Source of the DNA: Arenicella xantha
Lineage (GTDB): Bacteria > Pseudomonadota > Gammaproteobacteria > Arenicellales > Arenicellaceae
NCBI RefSeq assembly: GCF_003315245.1
Contig: NZ_QNRT01000004.1
Location: forward strand, 248,001-312,000
DNA: 64,000 nucleotides
Direction of reading: 5' to 3'
Part shown: positions 9,092 through 19,217 of the stretch, one piece after another
Layout: each line of letters begins with the position of its first letter
Numbering within the stretch: position 1 is the stretch's first letter
Made by a program: the position numbers and the translations under genes
The notes under the pieces: generated by a model
The model's database searches: none
The model's input: only the letters and a program-made list of their open reading frames with translations
What the model was told of the DNA's origin: nothing

Positions 9092-11125
9092 ATGGCATAT
9101 CTCGCACTGGCACGAAAATGGCGGCCCAAATCTTTCTCGGAAGTTGTCGGCCAAAGTCATGTTGTGCAAGCCCTGTCGAATGCTCTGGATTCTGGGCGCG
9201 TGCACCATGCCTTTCTGTTTACCGGTACTCGAGGGGTTGGTAAGACGACGTTAGCGCGAATCTTTGCTAAGTCACTAAACTGCGAAAATGGCACCAGCGC
9301 GGAGCCATGTCAGGCCTGCAATACTTGTATATCAATCGATGAAGGTCGTTACGTTGATCTAATCGAAGTCGACGCGGCGTCACGCACTAAGGTAGATGAC
9401 ACGCGTGAATTGCTTGAAAATGTTCAGTACGCGCCAACCGTCGGCAAATATAAAGTGTACTTAATCGATGAGGTGCACATGCTCTCCGGACACAGTTTCA
9501 ACGCCTTGTTGAAAACCTTGGAAGAGCCACCAGAGCATGTAAAGTTTCTATTCGCTACGACTGATCCACAGAAGCTGCCGGTTACTGTATTGTCGCGTTG
9601 TTTGCAGTTTAACTTGCGCGCCATGCGTCCTGAGCAAGTCGAGAATCAGTTAGTTAAAATCTTGGGCAATGAGGGCATGAGCTTTGATCAGACGGCTCTG
9701 CATGCGATTGCCAAAGCAGCCGATGGCAGTATGCGTGATGGTCTAAGTTTGCTGGATCAAGCTATTGCCCAAGGCGATGGCGAGGTGCGGCTTGCTGAAG
9801 TTGAAAGCATGTTGGGTACCATCAAAGCTGAACATACCGAGTCGATTTTACGTGCGTTAGCAACGCAAGATGTCGATACAGCGCTCAACACTGTGCGGGA
9901 CATGGCGGATCATGCGGTCGATTTTTCGGTAGCGTTAGATGATGTGTTGATGCAACTCTATTATGTGTCACTGGCGCAGCTTGCTCCCAGTGCTTTGTCA
10001 GCGACCGATGCAAATCAAGGGATTGTGACTGAAATAGCAGCGTTAATGTCCCCTGAGCTGGTTCAGCTTTATTATCAAATCGGTCTTATCGGTAAACGCG
10101 ATGTAGCGTTGGCGCCCAGTTTGCGTGTGGGGTTCGAAATGGCGCTGCTGCGTATGTTAGCGTTTGACCCGGTTGATGAGGGTTCACCGCAAGCCATAAG
10201 CCCCGCTGCGCCGAGCGCGAATACTTCAAGTCCAGCGCCCGGCAGTCAAACCGGTAGCCAAGCCGGTAGCCAAAAGAGTGGCGCGACTTCTCATGCGTCG
10301 CCCCCTCAAACATCGACAATCCAATCTCAAGATTCGCCGCGCGCAGTTGAATCGGAAGTGCCTGGCCCGAATATGTCACGACCGGTGCCAATTACATCAA
10401 TCCCTGAGCAAGCCTATGCGGCAGATGTGTCATCGTCAGCCGCGGCACCAGAAACAGTTCGAGATACTGTACGCCAGACGCCATTAAGTGACTCACTACG
10501 CGCCTCGTCAGTTCAGACTCAAAGAGCGCGTGATTCCGCACCTAAGAATAATGCTTCGAGTGCTGAGCCTAGCCCGGCTCAACCTACGGTTGTGGCGATG
10601 CCCAGAGCGACGTCGGCCGCGCCGATTGCGTCTGAACAAGCACCGGCTGCAATGGCAATGCCTGAAGCGATGCCGGCGGCTAATACAGAGCCCGAGTCAG
10701 TTGATCAACCAGGCAATAAACCGAGCCAAGTGGCGGTAGCTTTAGCGGGGCAGAACGAATGGGGCGAGCTAGTAGAGCAAACTAACCTGATTGGCTTGCC
10801 GAAAGAGCTAGCAATGAATTGCGCATGTGAGCGGTTGACGGATGAGCGCATACAGCTCTCTCTCGCGCCGCGATTGAGTCATTTGTTTAAACCAGAACGG
10901 TTGGAGAAAATCATTGCAGCCGTGCGCAGCGTGGTTAAAGCCGAGGTCGATATCAAGCTTGAGCTTGAAGAGTCGGATAAAGAAACACCAGCAGAATGTT
11001 TAACTCGCCTCGGGCATGAGCAGTTTGAGCAAACTAAAGAAAGTATAAAGAGTGATCCTGGTGTGCGCGCTTTAATGTCAGAATTCGGCGCTACAATCAA
11101 TGAACAGTCGATAAAAACGCGCTAG
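9092..11125 (+). CDS. dnaX: DNA polymerase III subunit tau (clamp loader)
   Basis: ATPase subunit of the clamp loader that also tethers the polymerase. AAA+ module: Walker A GTRGVGKTT (residues 45-53), zinc-binding Cys64, Cys73, Cys76, Cys79, Walker B region LIDEVHMLSG, and sensor/arginine finger TVLSRC. A Pro/Ala/Ser/Gln-rich linker runs from about residue 365 to 550 and contains short repeats (GSQTGSQAGSQ). The C-terminal ~120 residues form the polymerase-binding domain. 677 residues, like tau of other gammaproteobacteria. I saw no A-rich slippery heptamer in the linker, so a frameshifted gamma form is not indicated. ybaB and recR follow in the usual order. Confidence 0.97.
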   Translation: MAYLALARKWRPKSFSEVVGQSHVVQALSNALDSGRVHHAFLFTGTRGVGKTTLARIFAKSLNCENGTSAEPCQACNTCISIDEGRYVDLIEVDAASRTKVDDTRELLENVQYAPTVGKYKVYLIDEVHMLSGHSFNALLKTLEEPPEHVKFLFATTDPQKLPVTVLSRCLQFNLRAMRPEQVENQLVKILGNEGMSFDQTALHAIAKAADGSMRDGLSLLDQAIAQGDGEVRLAEVESMLGTIKAEHTESILRALATQDVDTALNTVRDMADHAVDFSVALDDVLMQLYYVSLAQLAPSALSATDANQGIVTEIAALMSPELVQLYYQIGLIGKRDVALAPSLRVGFEMALLRMLAFDPVDEGSPQAISPAAPSANTSSPAPGSQTGSQAGSQKSGATSHASPPQTSTIQSQDSPRAVESEVPGPNMSRPVPITSIPEQAYAADVSSSAAAPETVRDTVRQTPLSDSLRASSVQTQRARDSAPKNNASSAEPSPAQPTVVAMPRATSAAPIASEQAPAAMAMPEAMPAANTEPESVDQPGNKPSQVAVALAGQNEWGELVEQTNLIGLPKELAMNCACERLTDERIQLSLAPRLSHLFKPERLEKIIAAVRSVVKAEVDIKLELEESDKETPAECLTRLGHEQFEQTKESIKSDPGVRALMSEFGATINEQSIKTR

Positions 11126-11179
11126 GCTATTCGCGTCACTTTTGAGTACAAAACAAACACAATATATAGGTAGTAGAGC

Positions 11180-11509
11180 ATGATGAAAGGCGGTTTAGGT
11201 AATTTGATGAAACAAGCTCAGGCTATGCAAGAAAACATGCAGAAAGCCCAAGCAGAACTTGCCAACATTCAGGTAACTGGCGAAGCTGGTGGCGGAATGG
11301 TTAAGTTAGTGATGACCTGTCGACATGATGTGGTGTCGGTCAATATTGACCCAGAATTATTGGGCGACGCTGAAGACAAGGAAATCCTCGAAGACTTGGT
11401 TGCCGCCGCAATGAATGACGCGGTCCGAAAAGTCGAGAAAACGTCTCAAGAGAAAATGGCAGGCCTGACCGGTGGTTTAGATATACCTGGCATGAAGATG
11501 CCGTTTTAA
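11180..11509 (+). CDS. ybaB: YbaB/EbfC family nucleoid-associated protein
   Basis: 109 residues, the usual size. Opens with [14 protein letters not shown], a Met/Gln-rich helix, then the central beta segment [25 protein letters not shown] and closing helix. Dimeric DNA-binding protein of the YbaB family. The track from dnaX through ybaB to recR is conserved across bacteria; here the stop codon is only 4 bp before the recR start, so the two are very likely co-transcribed. Either of two adjacent Met codons may be the start. Confidence 0.95.
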   Translation: MMKGGLGNLMKQAQAMQENMQKAQAELANIQVTGEAGGGMVKLVMTCRHDVVSVNIDPELLGDAEDKEILEDLVAAAMNDAVRKVEKTSQEKMAGLTGGLDIPGMKMPF

Positions 11510-11513
11510 GCAA

Positions 11514-12113
11514 GTGGCTACGTCGAACGCGATAGAGCAACTTAAGGAGGCGTTAAAAGCGCTTCCTGGCGTGGGGCCTAAGAATGCGCAGCGCATGGCG
11601 TTTCATTTAATGGAGCGCAATCGCGAAGGTGCACAGAAAATCGCTGATGCACTGAATAATGCGCTTGAACGGATAATTTCTTGTCAGCGCTGTAACACCT
11701 TTTGCGAGAGCGAAATTTGCGATATATGCGCTTCTGAAAAACGTGATAAACAGCTGCTTTGTGTGGTTGAAACTCCCGCCGACTTACAGGCCATCGAACA
11801 AGTAGGTGCGTATCGCGGCTTATACTTTGTGCTAATGGGAAAGCTTTCGCCGTTAGAAGGTATTGGCCCCGAACAGCTTGGGTTCAAGCGCTTGAATGCG
11901 ATTGTTGCTGAGAACCAGATTCGAGAAGTTATTATTGCCACGAATATTACCGCCGAAGGGGAGACCACTGCGGACTATACTCAGCAAATGCTAGCACCAT
12001 ACGGAATCAGTATTACGCGCTTAGCTCGCGGAGTTCCGGTTGGTGGTGAGTTAGAGTATATGGATCAACGTACCTTAGCGGCCGCTTTCAAGGATCGACG
12101 CGCCACCTCATAG
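11514..12113 (+). CDS. recR: Recombination mediator protein RecR
   Basis: 199 residues. Acts with RecF and RecO to load RecA on gapped DNA. Visible parts: helix-hairpin-helix near the N-terminus (LKALPGVGPKNAQRMAFHL), C4 zinc finger Cys57, Cys60, Cys69, Cys72, and a Toprim domain beginning LLCVVETPADLQAIE, with ATNITAEGETTADY further on. The C-terminus has the conserved GVPVGGELEYMDQRTLAAA motif. The start is GTG and has no strong ribosome binding site, consistent with coupling to ybaB. Confidence 0.97.
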   Translation: MATSNAIEQLKEALKALPGVGPKNAQRMAFHLMERNREGAQKIADALNNALERIISCQRCNTFCESEICDICASEKRDKQLLCVVETPADLQAIEQVGAYRGLYFVLMGKLSPLEGIGPEQLGFKRLNAIVAENQIREVIIATNITAEGETTADYTQQMLAPYGISITRLARGVPVGGELEYMDQRTLAAAFKDRRATS

Positions 12114-12197
12114 AGTCTAATGACTAAATGAATTCAACTATCGAGCATGCACGCTGCTTGCTCGTTCTTTCTCATTGAACTAAATAATTTAACTTAA

Positions 12198-14525
12198 ATG
12201 AAATCGATAGAAAACCGCATAGCGGAAGAGCTCCTGGTTAATCCCAAGCAAGTGATTGCGGCCATTGCGCTGCTGGATGATGGTTCGACTGTGCCATTTA
12301 TCTCACGCTACCGTAAAGAAGTAACTGGTGGCTTAGATGACACGCAGTTGCGTAATTTGGAAGACCGTTTAAAGTACTTACGAGAACTCGAAGATCGCCG
12401 TGCGACAATTCTTACTAGCATTGATGAGCAAGGTAAATTGGAAGATGATTTGAAGAAATCCATCTTATCTGCCGAGACCAAGAATGCGCTTGAAGACTTA
12501 TATTTGCCGTACAAGCCTAAGCGTCGTACCAAGGGACAAATCGCACGTGAGGCTGGGCTTGAGCCACTTGCCGATGCATTGTTAGAGAACCCAAATTTGC
12601 AACCTGAAGTAGAAGCGGCTAAGTATTTAAATGACAGCGAAGAAACGCCTGTGGCGGATGCTAAAGCAGCGTTAGATGGTGCGCGGGCTATTCTCATGGA
12701 GCGTTTTGCTGAAGATGCAAGCTTGCTCGCACGGTTACGGTTATACCTTGAAGAACACGCCGTGGTGACTGTTATGGTGGCTAAGGACAAAGAGCAAGAA
12801 GGTAGTAAATTTCGAGACTATTTTGATTATCAAGAGCCATTCAAAGCGATTCCGCCACACCGAGCGCTAGCTATATTTCGTGGGCGCAACGAAGGCATTT
12901 TGAGCTCCACGCTGGATATTGCGCCGCCTGATGAAGGTTGGCAGAGTGACCTGTCTCATCCTTGTGCGCAGATGGTTGCCCAGCACTGGGGTATTCGAAA
13001 TGATGGCCGCGCGGCCGATGCATGGCTTTCGCAAGTCATTAGTTGGACGTGGAAGATTAAGCTTTTGTTGCATCTTTCTGGGGATCTGATGTTTGGTCTG
13101 CGCGAGCGAGCGGAAGCAGAGGCTATTCGGGTATTCTCAATGAATCTGAAAGACTTATTACTGGCGGCTCCTGCTGGCGCTAAGGCGACTATCGGATTGG
13201 ATCCTGGGTTACGAACCGGCGTCAAGGTTGCGGTGGTTGACCATACTGGGCAATATCTCGACCAAGGAACGATCTACCCGCACGCACCGAAGAACCAATG
13301 GGATGCGTCGATCGCGGAGCTGGCGGTTTTGAGTAAACGCTACAATGTCGAGCTAATTGCGATTGGCAATGGCACGGCGTCTCGAGAGACCGATAAATTG
13401 GCCGGCGATTTAATTAAACGACATCCTGAGCTAAAACTGACCAAGGTGATGGTGAACGAAGCTGGTGCTTCAGTCTACTCAGCGTCAGAATTCGCTGCAC
13501 GAGAATTTCCTGACCTAGATGTGACCATCCGTGGTGCGGTGTCAATCGCTCGTCGCTTACAAGATCCGTTAGCCGAACTGGTTAAAATTGAACCTAAGTC
13601 CATCGGGGTTGGTCAGTATCAACACGACGTGAACCAATTTCAGTTGGGCCGATCGTTGGATGCGGTGATTGAGGATTGTGTAAATGATGTTGGCGTGGAC
13701 TTGAATATGGCATCAATGCCGTTGCTGCGCCGCGTTTCGGGTCTAAATGAAACGATCGCCAATAACATTGTGATGCATCGAAACCAGCACGGTGAGTTTA
13801 AGAGTCGAGAGCAACTGAAAGAGGTGGCGCGCCTAGGTGATAAAACCTTTGAACAGGCCGCTGGCTTTCTGCGTATTGTCTCGAATAATGAGAACCCTCT
13901 CGATGCGTCTGGTGTGCATCCAGAAGCGTACTCGGTGGTGGAAGATATCGCTCGTAAAAACCAGCGAGAAATCAACTCGATCATTGGCGATAGTGCTTTT
14001 CTGAATTCGCTGAAACCCGAGGACTACACCACTGAACAGTTTGGCGTGCCAACCGTAACCGACATCATTCAAGAGTTGAATAAACCTGGTCGCGATCCTC
14101 GCCCCGAATTTAAAACGGCCGAATTGCGCGATGGTGTCGAAACAATTAAGGACTTGAGTGAAGACATGGTGCTTGAAGGTACCGTCACCAACGTCACAAA
14201 CTTCGGCGCGTTCGTGGATATTGGGGTTCACCAAGACGGGTTGGTTCACATTAGTTGTTTAGCGGATAAATTCGTTGATGATCCACACAAAGTCGTAAAC
14301 GCTGGGCAGATTGTTAAGGTGAAGGTGCTGGAAGTGGACATCCAGCGTAAACGAATCGCGTTGACCATGCGCTTGCAAGAGACTAGCGCAGAACGACGTG
14401 ATCGAGGTCAGGGATCGGCTAAACCACGAAGCAATACGACTAACTCAGCACGCGTGGCTAAGACTAAGCCGATGCCAGCTAACAACGCCATGGCCGCCAA
14501 GTTAGCTGCGGCGTTTAAAAAGTAA
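12198..14525 (+). CDS. tex: Tex-like RNA-binding transcription accessory protein
   Basis: 775 residues, family length. The domain order is an N-terminal helical region ([17 protein letters not shown] is a Tex hallmark), a YqgF-like RNase H fold ([22 protein letters not shown]), helix-hairpin-helix repeats ([20 protein letters not shown]), and a C-terminal S1 RNA-binding domain ([18 protein letters not shown]). The last ~45 residues are a basic, Asn/Ala-rich tail. Tex homologues bind nucleic acids and influence transcription; exact function varies. It is followed by a stem-loop that could terminate transcription. Confidence 0.96.
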   Translation: MKSIENRIAEELLVNPKQVIAAIALLDDGSTVPFISRYRKEVTGGLDDTQLRNLEDRLKYLRELEDRRATILTSIDEQGKLEDDLKKSILSAETKNALEDLYLPYKPKRRTKGQIAREAGLEPLADALLENPNLQPEVEAAKYLNDSEETPVADAKAALDGARAILMERFAEDASLLARLRLYLEEHAVVTVMVAKDKEQEGSKFRDYFDYQEPFKAIPPHRALAIFRGRNEGILSSTLDIAPPDEGWQSDLSHPCAQMVAQHWGIRNDGRAADAWLSQVISWTWKIKLLLHLSGDLMFGLRERAEAEAIRVFSMNLKDLLLAAPAGAKATIGLDPGLRTGVKVAVVDHTGQYLDQGTIYPHAPKNQWDASIAELAVLSKRYNVELIAIGNGTASRETDKLAGDLIKRHPELKLTKVMVNEAGASVYSASEFAAREFPDLDVTIRGAVSIARRLQDPLAELVKIEPKSIGVGQYQHDVNQFQLGRSLDAVIEDCVNDVGVDLNMASMPLLRRVSGLNETIANNIVMHRNQHGEFKSREQLKEVARLGDKTFEQAAGFLRIVSNNENPLDASGVHPEAYSVVEDIARKNQREINSIIGDSAFLNSLKPEDYTTEQFGVPTVTDIIQELNKPGRDPRPEFKTAELRDGVETIKDLSEDMVLEGTVTNVTNFGAFVDIGVHQDGLVHISCLADKFVDDPHKVVNAGQIVKVKVLEVDIQRKRIALTMRLQETSAERRDRGQGSAKPRSNTTNSARVAKTKPMPANNAMAAKLAAAFKK

Positions 14526-14544
14526 GCGACGTTTTGCCAGCATT

Positions 14545-14579
14545 AATCCGGGGTCTCAGGTACGTGACCTCGGATTTCT
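14545..14579 (+). terminator. Stem-loop after tex
   Basis: An 11-bp stem (AATCCGGGGTC with GACCTCGGATT, one G-T pair) surrounds a 10-base loop and is followed by a short T-containing stretch. Its place just after tex and before the ABC operon suggests a terminator; the T run is weak. Confidence 0.55.
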
Positions 14580-14697
14580 AAATTTAGTTGAATCCGAAAT
14601 TCCAAACCTTGCATCTAACTATTACAAACCGGTGCGGATTAGTCGTGCCTACTCAATAAATTAACCAGTCGGATATCCGATAAAGGAGACCAAGCTC

Positions 14698-15573
14698 ATG
14701 CTTAATATTTCAAACGTTTCAAAAACTTATGCGAATGGAGTCAAGGCGTTAAATTCGGTCAACTTGCGGATTGACAAAGGTTTGTTTGGATTGTTAGGGC
14801 CAAATGGCGCGGGCAAGTCTTCATTAATGAGAACCATTGCGACACTGCAACAACCGGATTCTGGCACCATCGAGTTTGGCGATTTGAATGTGTTGACGCA
14901 GCCCAATGAGCTACGTCAGCGCTTGGGATACTTGCCCCAGGATTTTGGTGTCTATCCACGTGTTAGCGCAGTGGATTTACTAAACCATTTGGCGATCCTT
15001 AAAGGTTTGAACAATAAGGCTGAGCGGCGTGAAGCGGTAGATGGATTGCTGGCCCACACCAACCTTTATCAACACCGCAAAAAGGCCGTGAGTGGCTACT
15101 CTGGTGGTATGCGTCAACGTTTTGGTATTGCGCAAGCCTTGTTAGGTAATCCTGACCTGCTGATTGTGGATGAACCCACCGCCGGTCTGGATCCCGAGGA
15201 GCGAAATCGGTTTCACAATCTATTGGTTAGTCTAGGCGAAGAAAAAGTCATTATTCTCTCAACGCATATCGTCGACGATGTTTCTGAACTTTGCTCCAAT
15301 ATGGCCGTGTTGGGCGACGGCAAAATATTGTTAGAAGGTAATCCGCTGGAGGTTACCGATAAGCTCAACGGAAAAATTTGGCGCAAGATTGTCTCGTCTG
15401 ATGAAGCTGCTGACATTGAGTCCGAATTTGCGGTGATTTCAAAGCGCCTATTGGCTGGACGTACTGTACTGCATGTATTGAGCGACGCTGCGCCGACTGG
15501 ATTCGAGAGTACTCCAGCAAACCTTGAGGATGTGTATTTTTCTACACTAATCGCATCTCGCAACGCAGCGTAA
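14698..15573 (+). CDS. ABC transporter ATP-binding protein partnered with the M1-fused permease
   Basis: 291 residues. Walker A GPNGAGKS (34-41), Q-loop in LGYLPQDFG, signature YSGGMRQR, Walker B LLIVDEPTAGLDP and switch His in ILSTHIVDD are all present, so it should hydrolyse ATP. The C-terminal ~80 residues form the accessory domain common in DrrA/CcmA-type export ATPases. A strong ribosome binding site (AAGGAGA) precedes the ATG. The gene stops 11 bp before the large permease-peptidase gene, so both form one transporter operon. The substrate is unknown. Confidence 0.92.
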   Translation: MLNISNVSKTYANGVKALNSVNLRIDKGLFGLLGPNGAGKSSLMRTIATLQQPDSGTIEFGDLNVLTQPNELRQRLGYLPQDFGVYPRVSAVDLLNHLAILKGLNNKAERREAVDGLLAHTNLYQHRKKAVSGYSGGMRQRFGIAQALLGNPDLLIVDEPTAGLDPEERNRFHNLLVSLGEEKVIILSTHIVDDVSELCSNMAVLGDGKILLEGNPLEVTDKLNGKIWRKIVSSDEAADIESEFAVISKRLLAGRTVLHVLSDAAPTGFESTPANLEDVYFSTLIASRNAA

Positions 15574-15584
15574 GGGGAGGGTCT

Positions 15585-18500
15585 ATGTTTATTAAAATGC
15601 TGGCTTTTGAGTGGCGCTACTTCACTCGACAACCCTCGTTTATCGTCACCTGTATGGTGTTCTTTTTATTACCATTTTTGGCTATGGTGGTGCCACAAGT
15701 GCAGATTGGAGCGGGCGGCAATGTCTTGTTTAACAGCCCGTATGCAATAGCCCAAGTGCTGTTGATATTAAGTATTTTCAGTATGTTTATGGTGGTCAAT
15801 TTCGTCGGTAATACTGCGATTCGAAATGACGAGAGCAAAATGGCGGAGATCATTTATACCAAACCGATCTCTCCGCTGGGCTATAACCTTGGTCGATTCT
15901 TCGGCGCCTATTTAATCTGTGTGACGGTCTTCGCGATGGTGCCGCTAGGCACATTTTTCGGTACCTTGATGCCTAGCGTCGATGCTGAACGCTTGGGTAG
16001 TAATAGCTTGATGTTCTACCTGCAGCCATTTTTGCTGTTCTCTTTAACCACCTTGTTTATTCTCGCCGCGATTTTTTATGCAGTGGTTCAGCGCTTTCAA
16101 AGCTTGATGCTGGCTTATGTGTTTGCTCTCGGGCTGTTTATTTTGTATAGCTTGGCCGGACAAATATTTGATGAGCCGCATCAGCGTTTTATGCGCGCCA
16201 TTACCGATCCATTTGGGCTGAATGCGTTTCGTGATCTGTCGCGTTACTGGACTCCGTTTGAGCGCAACACTCAGCTCGTTGGTTTAACCGGTGTAGTGCT
16301 GCAGAATCGTCTATTGTGGTTAGCGGTCGGGCTACTAGCATTACTATTTGGCGGTCGTTTTTTTAAACCGTTGGGATTAACATCCAACAATAAATCTAGC
16401 AAACTGGTTGCCGTAAAAGTCGACGAGGCGCCGGTTGGTGCATCATTCGCATATCGCGCTAATCAAGGGTCTCACTTCGCTCGATTCCAGTCGTTGACAC
16501 GGTTTGAGATGCGTCAGATTTTTCTGAGTCCCGCATTTATTCTATTGGCAGTTTTTTCTTCACTCCAGTTGATTGCTGGAATGGTAATGGCGAGCGGGCC
16601 TTTTGGTACCGATAATTGGCCATTAACCAAAAATTTGTCCGAGATGATAGTCGGCGGGTTCTCGCTATTGACGATTATTGTGGTTGCGTATTACACCGCT
16701 GAAGTTGTTTGGCGAGAGCGTTCGGTAGGGATGGGCGATATTATTGATAGCACGTCGGCACATAATTTGGTGTTTTGGTTATCAAAGTTCGTGGCCGTGT
16801 GTGCGGTGCTAATAGCGCTACATGTGTTTGCAATCGGCATTGCGGTGGTATTCCAATTAGTCGCCGGTTATCCACACATTGATTTTGCGCAGTACTTTAT
16901 TACGGTGTTTTATTTTTACTTACTGCCAATTTTCTTGCTAGTGGTATTGGCCTTCTTTATTCAGTCTCTGAGCCCAGGAAAATATATCGGAATACTGATC
17001 TTTTTTGCCTATGCGATGACTGAATTAGTGCTTCCGCAGCTGGGAGTTGAGCATAACATGGCGAATTTCGGCAGCGGGCCTGAATTAATCTATTCCGATT
17101 TAAATGGGTTTGGGCCGTTTTTGCAGGCGCATAGCTGGTACATGTTGTATTGGAGCGCGCTTGCTGTCGTGCTGGCGGTAGTCAGCTATGGTTTATGGCG
17201 TCGCGGACCGGTTGCGCCGTTGAAGCAACGATTGGGTTTATTGCGTTACCAAATTGGTAACAAAGGCTTGAGTGTCATTGCGATTGCGCTGCTGGTGTTT
17301 ATTGGTGCTGGCGCAAATATCTATTACAACACGCGAGTGCTCAATAATTTTATCGGAGCTGAAGCATTTAAAGACTTGCAAGCTGAGTACGAAAGGCAAT
17401 TTAGCCCAGTTCGCGACGACGCGGTGCCGATGATTCAAAGTGTCGATGCTGATATTGCAATCTACCCCAGTGATCGTCGGATCGTCGCGCGCGCGGACAT
17501 CGAGGTGCTTAATAAGAGTAAGTCACCGATCACTAAGTTTTTGGTGAATCTTCCACGTCATAGTAAAACCGCTAGCGTGCAAATACATGGTGGCGAAATG
17601 CTCGACGTTGATAGCAATTTCAAGACCGCTTGGTTTGAATTTTCGCAACCGTTGCAACCCGGCGAACGACGAGCTGGCGTGCTGACCTCCGAGATTGATC
17701 ATCAAGGTTTTAAGGACCGCGGTGAGGACTTTACTGTGGTCGAAAATGGAACCTTTATCAATAATGGTGAATTGTTTCCGATGTTGGGATACCAAGCTAG
17801 GTCGCAATTACTTGATCAGCATGACCGACGGAAACGTGGGCTTGACCCAGTCGAGCGGGCGTATAAATTGGAGGATAGCAGTCGGTATACTGAACACTTT
17901 ATTGATCCGAGCGTCGACTTTATAGACTTTAGTGCCACGATCTCGACATCAAAGGACCAAGTTGCAATGGCTCCTGGTTATCTCGAAAAGCAATGGGAAG
18001 AGGGCGGTCGTCAGTATTTTCGATACGTGATGGATCAGCCGATGATGAATTTTTTCAGCGTCACATCAGGTAAGTTATTGACCTTGAAAGATGAGCACAA
18101 CGGCGTGGCTATCGAGGTTTACCATCATCCTGAACATGCATGGAATCTCAGCAACATGGTGGCGGCAACCAAAGATTCGCTCGATTATTTTCAAGCCGCA
18201 TTTGGTCCTTACCAACATAAACAGTTTCGCATTATTGAGTTCCCGGGTTACCGAAGCTTTGCTCAGAGTTTTGCTAATACCATCCCATTTTCAGAGGAGA
18301 TTGGTTTTACTGCGGATTTGCGTGATGAATCAAAGATCGACTATGTGTATTACGTAACCGCACACGAGATGGCGCACCAATGGTGGGGCCATCAGCTCGG
18401 TGCCGCTAATGTGCAAGGCGCGGCAATTTTGTCAGAAACGTTGTCGCAGTACAGTGCGCTGATGGTAATGCAAAAGAAGTATGGTGAAACAAAGCTGCGT

Positions 18501-19139
18501 AAATTCTTGACCTACGAATTGGATCGTTATCTGACCGGGCGTACCACTGAGTTACTCGAGGAAATGCCTTTGCTACGCGCCGAGCGCCAGCAATACATCC
18601 ATTATCGAAAAGGGTCAGTAGTAATGATGGCGCTGCGTCATAAACTCGGTGAGCAGCGTATCAATGACGCATTAAAACGGCTACTGACTGAGTATAAGTA
18701 TCAAAGTAACCCTTATCCGACAACGCTCGACCTAGTTCGTCAATTAAAAGTGGGCGCAAGCGACAGCGAGATCAGTTTTATCGATAATAGTTTCAATCAA
18801 ATCACGGTGTATGATTTACGCGCTGAAGAGGTTTCGGTCGATGAGCTCGATGGACGTTACCAAATTAATCTAACGGTGAATGCTCAACAGTTTAGTGCCG
18901 ACGGTACCGGTGTCGAAGCCGAGCAGCCATTCGATGAACAGGTCGAGGTTGTGCTGTTCGATAATGACCCGAACGATTTTAGCGCACAGACTGAGGTGCT
19001 TTATAACCAGTCGCACCAATTGAAGACTGGTGAAAATACCATTCAATTAGTTGTCGATGCGTTACCAAAATACATTGGTGTAGATCCTTTTGTGCGGTTT
19101 ATTGACCGAGATACCGGTAACAATATATTGAAGTTGTAG
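15585..19139 (+). CDS. ABC-2 type permease fused to an M1-family metallopeptidase domain
   Basis: 1184 residues. Residues 1 to about 590 hold some 12 or more hydrophobic segments arranged as two ABC-2-like permease halves (MLAFEWRYFTRQPSF opens the first; a second similar start, LTRFEMRQIFLSPAF, lies near residue 305). From about 600 to the end is an M1 aminopeptidase-like region with the zinc motif HEMAH at residues 927-931 followed by WWGH, and a third ligand candidate Glu951 in LSETLSQY. The bestatin-type GAMEN exopeptidase motif was not found. Fusions of this kind with an adjacent ATPase are known in bacteria, but their physiological role is poorly defined. A GGGAGG ribosome site precedes the ATG. 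Peptidase side and cargo are inference. Confidence 0.88.
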   Translation: MFIKMLAFEWRYFTRQPSFIVTCMVFFLLPFLAMVVPQVQIGAGGNVLFNSPYAIAQVLLILSIFSMFMVVNFVGNTAIRNDESKMAEIIYTKPISPLGYNLGRFFGAYLICVTVFAMVPLGTFFGTLMPSVDAERLGSNSLMFYLQPFLLFSLTTLFILAAIFYAVVQRFQSLMLAYVFALGLFILYSLAGQIFDEPHQRFMRAITDPFGLNAFRDLSRYWTPFERNTQLVGLTGVVLQNRLLWLAVGLLALLFGGRFFKPLGLTSNNKSSKLVAVKVDEAPVGASFAYRANQGSHFARFQSLTRFEMRQIFLSPAFILLAVFSSLQLIAGMVMASGPFGTDNWPLTKNLSEMIVGGFSLLTIIVVAYYTAEVVWRERSVGMGDIIDSTSAHNLVFWLSKFVAVCAVLIALHVFAIGIAVVFQLVAGYPHIDFAQYFITVFYFYLLPIFLLVVLAFFIQSLSPGKYIGILIFFAYAMTELVLPQLGVEHNMANFGSGPELIYSDLNGFGPFLQAHSWYMLYWSALAVVLAVVSYGLWRRGPVAPLKQRLGLLRYQIGNKGLSVIAIALLVFIGAGANIYYNTRVLNNFIGAEAFKDLQAEYERQFSPVRDDAVPMIQSVDADIAIYPSDRRIVARADIEVLNKSKSPITKFLVNLPRHSKTASVQIHGGEMLDVDSNFKTAWFEFSQPLQPGERRAGVLTSEIDHQGFKDRGEDFTVVENGTFINNGELFPMLGYQARSQLLDQHDRRKRGLDPVERAYKLEDSSRYTEHFIDPSVDFIDFSATISTSKDQVAMAPGYLEKQWEEGGRQYFRYVMDQPMMNFFSVTSGKLLTLKDEHNGVAIEVYHHPEHAWNLSNMVAATKDSLDYFQAAFGPYQHKQFRIIEFPGYRSFAQSFANTIPFSEEIGFTADLRDESKIDYVYYVTAHEMAHQWWGHQLGAANVQGAAILSETLSQYSALMVMQKKYGETKLRKFLTYELDRYLTGRTTELLEEMPLLRAERQQYIHYRKGSVVMMALRHKLGEQRINDALKRLLTEYKYQSNPYPTTLDLVRQLKVGASDSEISFIDNSFNQITVYDLRAEEVSVDELDGRYQINLTVNAQQFSADGTGVEAEQPFDEQVEVVLFDNDPNDFSAQTEVLYNQSHQLKTGENTIQLVVDALPKYIGVDPFVRFIDRDTGNNILKL

Positions 19140-19217
19140 TGCACTAGGTTCGAGTTAAGTATTGGCAGGCATGCTTTATGTCTGTCGATACTGGCTTTGC
19201 CAACTCATTTAGACATA

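Noticed and set aside
9092-11125. Programmed frameshift in dnaX
   Set aside because: No A-rich slippery heptamer followed by a stem-loop was seen in the linker.
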